Shown: in pieces, positions 1 to 8,270 of the stretch | Layout: every line of letters starts with the position of its first letter | How positions within the stretch are numbered: the stretch's first letter is position 1 | Origin: Nemertoderma westbladi | Lineage: Eukaryota; Xenacoelomorpha; Nemertodermatida; Nemertodermatidae | Direction: 5' to 3' | DNA: 23,664 nt | Assembly (NCBI GenBank): GCA_032718475.1 | Contig: JAUCBJ010007665.1 | Location: 1 to 23,664, forward strand | Notes under the pieces: model-generated | Databases searched by the model: none | What the model was told of the DNA's origin: nothing | Seen by the model: the letters and a program-made list of their open reading frames with translations, nothing else | Program-made: the position numbers and the translations under genes

Positions 1-1
1 C

Positions 2-160
2 TAGATGTGGGGACATGCCAAGCTAGGCTTGATGAGGAACAAGAGAGGAACCAATAAGAACCTGTTACAGAATCATCTCGCTGAATTTTGGTGGCGAAAT
101 TACAACAGGGAGGCCCCATTCAGCAAACTGATAACACTAATAAACAATAGCGAATTATAG
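2..160 (+). pseudogene. C-terminal remnant of a DDE transposase, probably Merlin/ISXO2-like
   Basis: Reading from an ATG at 5 to a stop at 158-160 gives 51 residues. They include MWGHAK near the start and NHLAEFWWRNYN followed by PFSKLITLI near the end. From memory of the family, this resembles the end of Merlin (IS1016/ISXO2-type) transposases, where a Trp-containing motif followed by a basic stretch leads into a 'hLxEFxWR' helix about 25 residues later. The codon just before the ATG is a TAG at 2-4, so either the frame is broken there or the window edge cuts a decayed copy. Catalytic D, D and E residues would lie upstream and are not visible. No terminal inverted repeat was identified. The family assignment rests on motif recall alone and is moderate at best. 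Confidence 0.45.
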
Positions 161-780
161 AAATCTGTTTAATTCAGTTCAAAAAGAAAAAACTAATCAA
201 TTTACATTGTTATATTCATTAAATAACATATTCGATTAACCTTCAATAAATCATTATTTACAACACTTGGTTACCATAGCAACACAAGAAAAATGTTCCA
301 GAATGTAGAACTTGAGTGGGGCAAACATAATACCAACATATGTAGCTAGTATATCATAAATTACTAGCTAGTTTTTTTCATCAAAAACTGGCCAAACTGT
401 CACAGGCCATACTAATACCGACTAAATACTATGTTCTGGAAGTCCGTGATTAATTATGTCAACTTATCACCGTTCTGTTGATATCTTCGTAAAGTTGAAA
501 ACTTCCTCTTTAAGGCTTTACGATCGGGCGGACTTTAGGCCTACAGTATTGTTAAACATTATAAACTAGTCCTTTAAGCAACGGTAGTGTTCTGACTGAG
601 TATAATAAAAATGTACCGGTATATAATTTACATTTCTGAATAGTAAAAACTGTATTTTTTTGACATCCGCCTATTTTGTATAAAAAACTAGCGAGTGAAT
701 AATTACTAGCTACACCACGACTCATAAATTATTCCAGACAAAATATATGATTGAGAATTAAATTATATCTTAAACCTTTT
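161..780. other. AT-rich noncoding stretch, no gene seen
   Basis: No reading frame with protein-like composition was found. Short TACTAGCTAG-like words (for example 362-372) foreshadow the tandem repeat that begins at 781, so part of this stretch may be decayed copies of the same repeat. Confidence 0.4.
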
Positions 781-1250
781 TACTAGCTAATAAATAATTA
801 CAGGTACTAGCTAACACAAAATCAAAGGTACTAGCTACCATCTTACTGTCAGAAGGTCAAATATTTGTTCTAGAACAAAGAACATCATAATAAAAACCAT
901 TAAAAAAAAAAGTTGATCAAAGTTTTTTTTCAATTATAATTTTATTTACTAGCTAATAAATAGTACCGGTACTAGCTAACACAAAATCAAAGGTACTAGC
1001 TACCATCTTACTGTCAGAAGGTCAAATATATGTTCTAGAACAAAGAACCTCATAATAAAAACCATTTTTACAAAAAAAAGTTGATCAAAGTTTTTTTTCA
1101 ATTATAATTTTTTTCACTAGCTAATAAAAAGTACTAGCTAACACAAAGTACTAGCTACCATCTTACTGGCAGAAGGTTAAATATTTGTTCTAGAACAAAA
1201 AACCTCATGATAAAAGCCATTTTCATATGAAAAAAAATGGCCAAAAAGAG
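781..1250. repeat. ~167-bp tandem repeat, about three copies
   Basis: Three consecutive units start at 781, 947 and 1115. Each opens with ACTAGCTAATAAA, then has GTACTAGCTAACACAAA, CTAGCTACCATCTTACTG, a TTCTAGAAC palindrome, and then AAGTTGATCAAAG followed by a T-run in the first two copies. Spacings are 166 and 168 bp. The third unit diverges after about 1215, where the run becomes A-rich and ends near 1250. The units are AT-rich and have no open frame. This is a short satellite-like array or an internally repeated transposon end. Confidence 0.8.
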
Positions 1251-1271
1251 GGTACCAAAAGGTGGGTAATG

Positions 1272-2342
1272 GTCAAGGTGTACTAAATAACAGGTCATGC
1301 AGCGAGCGCATTGCTGAAATTAGCGTGGGCCGATCTTTTCTCTATTTATGTCTCTATTTTCATAATACAGTATTTCCTTAGAAACTTCTTTTATGCTACC
1401 CTGTACTTTTGTTAGGTGGATATGATGAATAGGGTTCATAGAAATGTAATAAAATGTCTTTCTGGAATTTTTATCTTGTAGTTGCCAAGGTAACCGGGTG
1501 CAAATTTCAAACTTTGCGCGCCTGTATTTCAAGGCGACAATATATTCTTTCCTTGAGATTTGGTAGGTGATTAAAGGAAATAAAAGACTATCAAAATATT
1601 TTACATTTGAATTTGTTTACATTCCCGTTGCCATGGAAATAAGTATAATGAAAAATTGTCTACCAATTCTATAAAACACAATTTTTATTCGGTTTGTCAG
1701 TCTAAATAAAAAGCTAAAATTACCAACATTTTGTTTTATAATTCGTCAATTCTGAATAATATTTCTAAAAGTCAATATGTGCCAATAAACTGAACTGTCC
1801 AATCAGAGAGCAAGACCTGTGGTAACATGATTTTGACATTCCAGAATATTAAATTCTGGTTAGCAATTATTAGAAATAAAGGACAGCCACCAGTCGTGTT
1901 TGTTGAAAATTATATAAGTAGTAAATAGTAGCCCAATTTCTATCTGGCGGTCAGAATGGGAAATTATCGTAATTCCCGTCACCATGGAAACGGCATAGAA
2001 AAAAAATTGAAATCTAAAATATTTTGATAGACTTTTATTCCCTTTACTTATATACCAAATCTCAAGAACAGAATCCCTTGTCGTCTTGAATTACAGGCGC
2101 TCGAAATTTAAACTTTGTACCCGGTTACCTTATGGCAACTACAAGATGAAAATTCCAGAAAGACATATTACAGTATTACGTTGCTATGAATTCTAGTCAT
2201 TATATCTAACCAAAGTAGCCAAAGTAGCACATACGAAGTTTCTAAGGAAATATTATGAAAAAAGTGCCATAAATAGGGAAAGATCGGCCCACGCAAATTT
2301 CAGCAATCCGCTCGCTGCATGACCTGTTATTTAGTGCACTTT
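1272..2342. mobile_element. ~1.07-kb fold-back (long terminal inverted repeat) element
   Basis: The left arm, beginning around 1281 with ACTAAATAACAGGTCATGC, is repeated in inverse orientation at the right end, where GACCTGTTATTTAGT ends near 2335. The match continues inward through GTGGGCCGATC, TTTCCTTAGAAACTTC, TGTCTTTCTGGAATTTT, TCTTGTAGTTGCCA and CCATGG. Arms are therefore roughly 1279-1650 and 1960-2338, estimated by eye at 75-85% identity, around about 300 bp of unrelated middle. GGTAATG occurs just outside both ends (1265-1271 and 2343-2349) and is a candidate 7-bp target-site duplication. No transposase frame lies inside, so this looks like a non-autonomous fold-back or MITE-type element. 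The superfamily cannot be named. Confidence 0.8.
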
Positions 2343-3021
2343 GGTAATGATACACTTCTAGAACACGTCTTGAGTATTATCCATTGCCCAGTAATAATAA
2401 ACTTCTAGAACACGACTTGAGTTTTCTCCGTGGCCCTAGAGTGGAATGGATGATAGCCATAGATTATTTACCGTACAGTTGTTACAGTAACATCAATTAA
2501 TTGCATAAAATGAATATGAATGTCATGTATATTTCTATACATTGTAATACAGTATTACTGAAAAATTAAGCATTCAGAGCGCCGATAAGTTTACATAATG
2601 TAACAAAATTATGTTATGTGTAAAAAGGGCACTCACTAATTAATAATATAAATTAATTCCAGTTACTACAATACAATAACTGTACGCTAAATAATCCTTC
2701 ACTTACCATATAATGCAGAATCATGGCCTACTATATTTTCATACGGCCTAACAGGTGTCACTTAGCTGGCCTCTTAAAAAGAGGCCAGTTTTTTTAACAA
2801 TATTTTGAGATTTTGATATGGGAAGAGTATTATAAATTTTCATTTGCAGCAATTTGGTCAACGGATGTAATTGAAGTCTCCTCATTAAGCAAGATACTAA
2901 ATTGTATGGTAGCTAGTGTTTTAGGTAGGTTTAGCTAGTAATTTCAACACTGGTTCCGACATCCTACTTCCCTCTATAAATATTTTGTAGTAGCTAGTTC
3001 TTATTACTATTAGTATAGAAA
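2343..3021. other. AT-rich noncoding stretch with duplicated TTCTAGAACACG words
   Basis: No coding potential was seen. ACTTCTAGAACACG occurs twice, at about 2355 and 2401, each followed by a CTTGAGT word, which suggests a local duplication of about 46 bp. A strong short hairpin with a T-run lies at 2766-2795 and is listed separately. Confidence 0.4.
2766..2795. repeat. Perfect 10-bp hairpin followed by T7
   Basis: CTGGCCTCTT (2766-2775) pairs perfectly with AAGAGGCCAG (2779-2788) across a 3-nt loop and is followed by seven Ts. It has the shape of a bacterial intrinsic terminator, but the setting is eukaryotic. It could equally be a chance palindrome, a transposon remnant, or the end of a polymerase III transcript. 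No A or B box promoter was recognised upstream. Confidence 0.6.
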
Positions 3022-3082
3022 ATGTTCCAGAACATGTTAGCTATTCATTTAAAAAAAAATATGTTCTAGAACAAATATTTTT

Positions 3083-3309
3083 TGTTCGAGAACATTTTTT
3101 TGAAAAAAATCTGGATTCTATTTAAAACGCATGGAATCGTTCTAAAACGTGTTGAAAATATAAAAAAATTTTCGAAATTTTTTTTTCCAAAAGATTTTTC
3201 AACAATATTTTTTTTCACAATTTTTTTTATTGATTTTCAACACGTTTTAGAACGATTCCATGCGTTTTAAACATAATCCAGATTTTTTTCAAAAAAATGT
3301 TCTCGAACA
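3083..3309. repeat. Long near-perfect inverted repeat (77-nt arms)
   Basis: The arm 3083-3159 begins TGTTCGAGAACA and runs through AACGCATGGAATCGTTCTAA to a GTGTTGAAAAT end. It is mirrored by 3233-3309, which ends TGTTCTCGAACA. Only a few mismatches are visible, mainly a GGATTCTA versus ATAATCC difference. The spacer of about 73 bp is almost pure A/T. The RNA or single-stranded DNA would form a very stable hairpin. No protein is encoded; the short frame across the loop is a by-product of the T-rich spacer. Confidence 0.85.
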
Positions 3310-3324
3310 AAAACTGAGCTTTTT

Positions 3325-3895
3325 TTGAGCTTTTTTGGATCTTTATTCTAAATTTTAGGTTTTAAAATTACAAAATTCCCAGATTCATCTTGAAGCAATG
3401 AATTTCTAGAAATTGTTTTAACTAAAAAAAGCTTGAAATAAAGCTCAAAAAAAGCAGCGCGGAAACGGCCCTTTAACTATGGAAGCAATATAGTAAAATA
3501 CTACAGTTCAATTTATTTTGTATCACTATTATCTATCTAGCTACTATATATATCTTTTATTAAAAGAATTGAGCAACAAAAAAGTACCAATTTAAGAATA
3601 AAATTACGTATTAAATGGGATAGAAACCTAGAATATTTATTTTTCAATATTCTCTCGACCCGTTCTTAACCTCGCTGACGATATGGCCTCGGGAATAGTG
3701 AAAAAAAGTTATACCTTTTTCCCATGTAATTAATAATTTTAAGAACGTTTGAAGGCTAAAGGCCGCTGCTTTTTTTGAGCTTTATTTCAAGCTTTTTTTA
3801 GTTAAAACAATTCCTAGAAATTCATTGCTTCAAGATGAATCTGAGGATTTTGGAATGTTAAAACGTAGAATATAGAATAAAGATTCAAAAAAGCA
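3325..3895. mobile_element. Fold-back element with ~140-bp inverted arms
   Basis: The left arm (about 3325-3466) and right arm (about 3761-3895) are inverted copies at close to 90% identity by eye. They share AGATTCATCTTGAAGCAATG, AATT followed by TCTAGAAATTG or CCTAGAAATTC, TTTTAACTAAAAAAAGCTTG and AAATAAAGCTCAAAAAAAGC. The outer side of the left copy continues into CAGCGCGGAAACGGCCC. The right copy keeps only GGCCGCTGC, a deletion of about 9 bp. The ~295-bp centre is AT-rich with no coding potential. A third, partial copy of the CAGCGCGGAAACGG end lies at about 4140-4168. This is probably a MITE or fold-back transposon of unknown superfamily, sitting immediately upstream of the exon at 4233. 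Confidence 0.75.
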
Positions 3896-4084
3896 TATTA
3901 TAAAGCTTGAAAAGAAAAGCTCAAAAAAGCTTGAAAAACAGCTCAAAAAAGGCTGGGTAGAATATCATAATTATCTAATTCTAGAACATTAATATTATAT
4001 CTCCATTTTTTAACTGAACGTTTGAAAAGACATATAACAACCTTGAAAAAAACAGCTCAAAAGAACTTGAAAAAAATTTCAATA

Positions 4085-4168
4085 AGAAGCCTGAATAAAA
4101 GCTAGAAATACAGCTCAAAAAAAGCTCAGAATACCGCACATAAAAAACAGCGCGGAAACGGGCCTTAA
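4085..4168. repeat. Partial third copy of the AGCTCAAAAA / CAGCGCGGAAACGG repeat
   Basis: AAGCTAGAAATACAGCTC, AAAAAAGCTC and then CAGCGCGGAAACGGGCCTTA repeat the outer part of the left arm at 3430-3475 in the same orientation. This puts three related ends within 700 bp and suggests nested insertion or segmental duplication of one element. Confidence 0.65.
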
Positions 4169-4220
4169 GTGTAATATACGATATGATCCACACATTTCAT
4201 ATTTACAAGTATAACATAAT

Positions 4221-4232
4221 CTTTTTTTACAG
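4221..4232 (+). promoter_or_regulatory. 3' splice acceptor (polypyrimidine tract and AG)
   Basis: A T-run (CTTTTTTTACAG) ends in AG at 4231-4232, just where the frame changes from AT-rich, non-protein-like residues to a protein-like sequence. The first in-frame ATG after it is more than 130 codons downstream, so it reads better as a cis-splice site to an internal codon than as a spliced-leader acceptor. Confidence 0.7.
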
Positions 4233-5418
4233 TGCAATTGGGCATCAGGATACACTTGGTAAAGACACCGAAACGGAAGATGATGTAGCCACAAATGAAA
4301 TAACAAGCCGAGAAAATGAAACAAATGCTTCTACTGAAGTAATAGAAGCCAAAGAAGATATAATAGATGTCACCACTACCTCAGGCACTTCCGCTGAAGT
4401 TATTAAAACTAAAGTTCCTGGAATAGCTAAATCTGTTAAACCACCATCCGAAAAAATAGAGCCAAGTTCCCATCTTGCTGTTACTAAAGTTCAGGTGAAA
4501 CTCGCCGACAAACCTCCTAGTCCAGTGGCTTCCAAAACATCGACAACACGACCTTTAAGCAGCAAAACGGCGATGCGACTTAGCAAACCGAAACCAATAC
4601 CACCGGAGGCCAATAAAGTAGAAGCGGATCCCTGGTACACGAAGCGAAGACCTCCGAAGCAGATGGAATTCTACTCAACGATAGCTACTTCGCAACAAAT
4701 CGATAAACGCTTGCTTTACGCACTTCAACAGAAAGATGCCTTATTGATACAAGAACTTCTACGGAATAGGGGAACCGACTTCCAAGGAGACTGGCAGAGC
4801 CGGATGATCCTTCGGAACGAGTTGATGAAACAATCAGAGAACGAGAGAAGAAGACTCGTTAAGCAACACCAACAGCGACAGAGGCAGATAAACAGGGAAC
4901 TGAAAGCTAGTTTGGCACCGAGAAGGTTAAATTCTCGCGAGAATTTTGCTAAAATATTCTACGAAGCCGCCAGCAAACACGTTAAAGAAGTAAATGAAAC
5001 TGATGAGAACGAGGAAGGAAACGAACTTCGGAACTGGGCGGAGTTTCGTTTACCTTCTGCGAAATCGGATACCCGCGCGGAGGAAGTGGGTCGTGGTTCG
5101 TCGCAGATCGAGGCGGAGTTCGAGATGATTCCGGGAGGGTTGCGGTTACTGAAACGGCCGAGAACCTCCCGATCTATTCCGAGTAAGTGCACCCGGTACC
5201 GACTGGTCCCCGATCAACGCACGGTTCCGCGACGCCATCTCCCGGTGCGATGGGAGCGTAAACTCCTATCCCAACGGTTCCCCGACGATTGGCTACATCT
5301 GGAGGCCTGGATGATCAGGGAGGGACTCATGAGTCGCGTCTCTAACTTCGCGGCAGACGAGAGTCGACCTCTCAGCCGTATGTTAGACCCAACTCTTAGT
5401 AACTACGATATGTGGTAA
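4233..5418 (+). CDS. Terminal exon of an unrecognised charged protein (394 codons visible)
   Basis: I do not recognise this protein. The open frame extends back to 4183, but a strong 3' splice acceptor (CTTTTTTTACAG, ending at 4232) marks the real exon start. The exon begins with the last base of a split codon, and upstream exons were not found, so the gene is partial here. About the first 140 residues are low-complexity, rich in Glu, Thr, Ser, Lys and Pro, and look disordered. From PWYTKRRPP onward (around residue 145) the sequence becomes ordered-looking, with a Gln/Arg-rich helical or coiled-coil stretch centred on NERRRLVKQHQQRQRQINRE, an acidic patch, and a Trp-rich tail (WERKLLSQRFPDDWLHLEAW) ending DMW. 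No signal peptide or membrane segment is visible. An AATAAA at 5462 lies 44 bp past the stop. The long, GC-balanced open frame and both gene-end signals argue for a real gene; the function is unknown. Confidence 0.8.
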
Positions 5419-5461
5419 AGAACCCGAGAACGCACAGAATATAAAGAGGTTCGAGGTAGAC

Positions 5462-5467
5462 AATAAA
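5462..5467 (+). terminator. Polyadenylation signal AATAAA for the 4233-5418 gene
   Basis: Canonical AATAAA lies 44 bp after the stop codon. A second AATAAA follows at about 5525. Confidence 0.6.
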
Positions 5468-5723
5468 GAGCTATAATTATGATACATTCTGAATACATTT
5501 TACGATTTATTTTCTTTGAATAGAATAAAAATATAAATAATTATATTTGTCATTTGCCTTAGGTGTTGGGCAATTCAATTTCACTCACACGATAGAAATT
5601 ATCAATTTATCTGAGTGCCAGTATGAATAAACTACAACTAACATTAGTCGATATTCCATATGGTGTAATATCGTTTTATACTTAAATAAATAAGACATTG
5701 TGAGACAACCACTTAATTATTTT

Positions 5724-5729
5724 TTTAAT
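5724..5729 (-). terminator. Possible ATTAAA polyadenylation signal for MED27
   Basis: This is the commonest non-canonical poly(A) hexamer, read on the minus strand about 90 bp downstream of the MED27 stop. No canonical AATAAA is closer on that strand. Confidence 0.35.
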
Positions 5730-5818
5730 ATTCGGAATTATGACTTTAGATTTCATTACAAAAGTACATAAACAAGAATAAAAGATTGTGTGCCATTCAT
5801 TAGGCTCATAAAGAGTGG

Positions 5819-6817
5819 CTACAGCCGACAGGACACATGTAGTGGTTTCTCAGTCTTATAATCCCGCCAAGTGGGTACAAGGAACTGCTCGTCCAGATGG
5901 CGACCGCACCGGGAACACCGGTCCATAAAGAGGTTCGTGTAGTTGTGGAGCCAAACTATGAGTCGATGTAAGGAGTTCTCGTACCGGTTCGGAAGGTAGA
6001 AGAATAGCAGAGCGGCGGCGGCGTGGTCCGTTAGCTGTCGGAAGACGGCGTGGGAGGAGGGTGTGAACCCGTCGACGCGTCCGTCCTCAGTAAGGAAACT
6101 CTCGTGGAAGCCTTTGATGTGGACGCGCTCAACAAGCACGCTGCGAGTGAAGATGAGGGCCTTGAAGACCTTCCCAACGGTAATGCAGAAAGTGTTGAAG
6201 ACCCCGGCGCCAGGGGGTTTGAGTATCTGTGCTTGGAGTCCCTCATAACCGAGTGCTAGTCCCAACACCATTTGTTCAATCATTGAGGGCAGGACGTGTT
6301 TGAGGGCGGGTTGGGGAAGTTGCACGGATGTTCCCGCAGGTAGATGGCCGACCCCTCGACGCTTGCGACTGGCGGCGTTTCCGTACCAACGAAGGTGCTG
6401 TTGGTTGAGAAGATGCGTTACAGTGGCTGAGTGGTCGTTGAGTTTGTTTACCCACTTGTAGGATTGTATGAGTTGGTTGTAGAGCGGGGTTTTATCCTGG
6501 ACCGGGTCCAGACTCAGTAAGCCGGTGTTGCCCAGAGGGAGGGGCTCGTATGGGCGCTGTTGGGCGTGTAGGCCAACAACCATAGCTAACTTCTCAAGCT
6601 CTGCCATGGAGGCGTTGATTGTTAGTAAATGTGAGTGGAATTCCTCACAGAATAATTTGACGGGGTGGTCGGCCGGTTGGTCCGACGATGACGCTTGTAT
6701 TCCGTTTTGTAGGTGTTCGAATAAATTAGTGACGCTTTGACGCAGTTGGTAGTTAGCTCGTAAGGCCTTAGTGATACCGTCCAATGACGAATGTAATGGA
6801 CCGCTGGAATCACCCAT
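5819..6817 (-). CDS. MED27: Mediator complex subunit 27
   Basis: This encodes a 332-residue Mediator subunit, which links activators to RNA polymerase II in the nucleus. The diagnostic block NTGLLSLDPVQDKTPLY followed by YKWVNKL (residues 97-125) matches what I recall of animal MED27 almost word for word. TVGKVFKALI, the TEDGRVDGF block and the C-terminal Cys motif CSRCGRHL (301-308), then PTWRDYKT and a final conserved Cys at 330, match the family's C-terminal zinc-binding-like domain. Length is close to human MED27 (about 311 residues); the excess lies in the N-terminus and in a loop around residues 145-170. The frame is open five codons further upstream, but the ATG at 6817 is the only Met there and gives the expected family N-terminus. 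There is no intron anywhere in the frame. Upstream, FPGS lies on the same strand about 1.45 kb away, too far for co-transcription to be assumed. Confidence 0.96.
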   Translation of the reverse strand: MGDSSGPLHSSLDGITKALRANYQLRQSVTNLFEHLQNGIQASSSDQPADHPVKLFCEEFHSHLLTINASMAELEKLAMVVGLHAQQRPYEPLPLGNTGLLSLDPVQDKTPLYNQLIQSYKWVNKLNDHSATVTHLLNQQHLRWYGNAASRKRRGVGHLPAGTSVQLPQPALKHVLPSMIEQMVLGLALGYEGLQAQILKPPGAGVFNTFCITVGKVFKALIFTRSVLVERVHIKGFHESFLTEDGRVDGFTPSSHAVFRQLTDHAAAALLFFYLPNRYENSLHRLIVWLHNYTNLFMDRCSRCGRHLDEQFLVPTWRDYKTEKPLHVSCRL

Positions 6818-8270
6818 TGTAAAATTATTCACGATTAGTATTAATGGACGTTTGTATTGTTACTTGCAACTTGAACTATATAGCTATAATGGCATGACAG
6901 AATGAGAAGTCTGTGTTTAGGAGACATCAGCCAGTCGGTTTATATCATTAGGCCTATACAGCTATATGCTGATATGTGAATGTTAAATCAGCAACAACTT
7001 ATGACAACAACTAGATAGGGATGTTGTCCAGCTACCTAAAACTTAAATGTAGCAGTCTAAAAACACTGCCTCACGGTGTTTAATTATATTATATGCACGA
7101 ATAACTCCCAAGGTGTGTGCTTTTAGAGATTACGTAACGCTGGAATACATGGTGTAATGCAGCATTGTATCTGGTAATCCTTGGCATCTTATTGGGTAAA
7201 GTAAGCTGGAAGGGAAGGGAAGTGGGGAGGGGGTGTAGATAATTTATTGAATTTCGTAAAAAAAATGGATAAACATAATGTAACCCGTGTTCTTATCAAC
7301 GAAATTTTATGATTTAACGTTCATTTGAAAGCCACACATTTCAGCATTATAAATATGTAAATACAACTTTATAAATCGTAAGGGAATTTGCTCTTTCAAG
7401 GGATCGTTTAATATGACACGTAACCATATTGCGTTGCTAATTACGAGACGCCGCACGGCACATTTACGAAGAGTTCATGTGGATAGAAAAGGTCAATACT
7501 CTATATCGTTTCGATTTTGAAGTTTAATGAAGCATTTAACAACGATGGAACTGAGTTGTTAGCTGTTGTGCTACTCTATATGCTAGTGATGCAGTAACAT
7601 CACAATTATCATCCATGTCCATAACTTAATTAATTATAATTAATATAAATTTTTCATATATAGGCCTAATGAACTAATTTAAACTATTATTTTAACTCAT
7701 TATGATATATATATTCCCAGTTTGCGCGATGTTGATCTTGGTTTACTGAGAGATCAGAACTGCAGGGAGAACATAAGCTGTTACCCCCCTCCCCCCCCCC
7801 CCCCATTTAATTAAATTGATTGAAACTTTGTCTAGAACTCTATTGTTAATATAATCATAATGCCCATTAATTATTTATAAAAACATATAAATCACACCAA
7901 ATAGCACCAAATAAACAATGGTTTATGTCTCTTCGCTCGAAAAATTATAGATCTCTGAGTCAGAGGGAAAAACCTATTTGCTTTTATGTAATAAATATAT
8001 TTAAATAACGCAACAAATTATTTGCACACCTAATTAGATACCTTTTTGCACCAAATAAACTCACTTTACCACCAAATGTTAGAAGGTCTGTCTATGGCCC
8101 TGGTTAGGGTCGCCCTGTCGAAACCCTAGACAAAAAGTGTCTTCAACCCTAAACCTAACTGGAAACCTGGTTTTCAACCCTACCTGGGGCCAATATGGCC
8201 CGAAGGGCCAATTTGTTAATTATTAATATATAAGTAATTCGAAATATGAAACACAATTAATTGGTATAAA
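6818..8270. other. Intergenic region between MED27 and FPGS
   Basis: This is AT-rich noncoding DNA. It presumably contains the MED27 promoter; a TATAGCTATATAG word at about 6876-6890 lies 60-70 bp upstream of the ATG on the minus strand. It also contains the FPGS 3' end, for which no canonical poly(A) hexamer was found near the stop. A C-tract (C6-T-C14) occupies 7784-7804. Scattered CCCTAA/TTAGGG words at 8103-8150 are too few and irregular to be telomeric. Confidence 0.4.
7784..7804. repeat. Poly(C) tract, C6-T-C14
   Basis: A homopolymeric C run broken by one T, in AT-rich surroundings. On the minus strand it is a G-run with potential for slippage or G-quadruplex formation. Confidence 0.9.

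Larger units (their letters stand above)
5419..5818. other. Convergent intergenic region
   Basis: This 400-bp AT-rich spacer lies between two convergent genes and holds the probable 3' ends of both. On the minus strand, ATTAAA (plus-strand TTTAAT at 5724-5729) lies about 90 bp beyond the MED27 stop. No further gene is visible. Confidence 0.5.

Noticed and set aside
1320-1532. 70-codon minus-strand frame
   Set aside because: It lies entirely in one arm of the fold-back element, and the frame is not preserved in the other arm.
3082-3270. 62-codon Phe/Lys-rich frame across the 3083-3309 hairpin
   Set aside because: The composition is dictated by the A/T-rich hairpin arms and loop, and it has no ATG start in the stated frame.
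8103-8150. TTAGGG/CCCTAA words suggesting interstitial telomere repeat
   Set aside because: They are few, irregularly spaced and in both orientations, with no tandem array.
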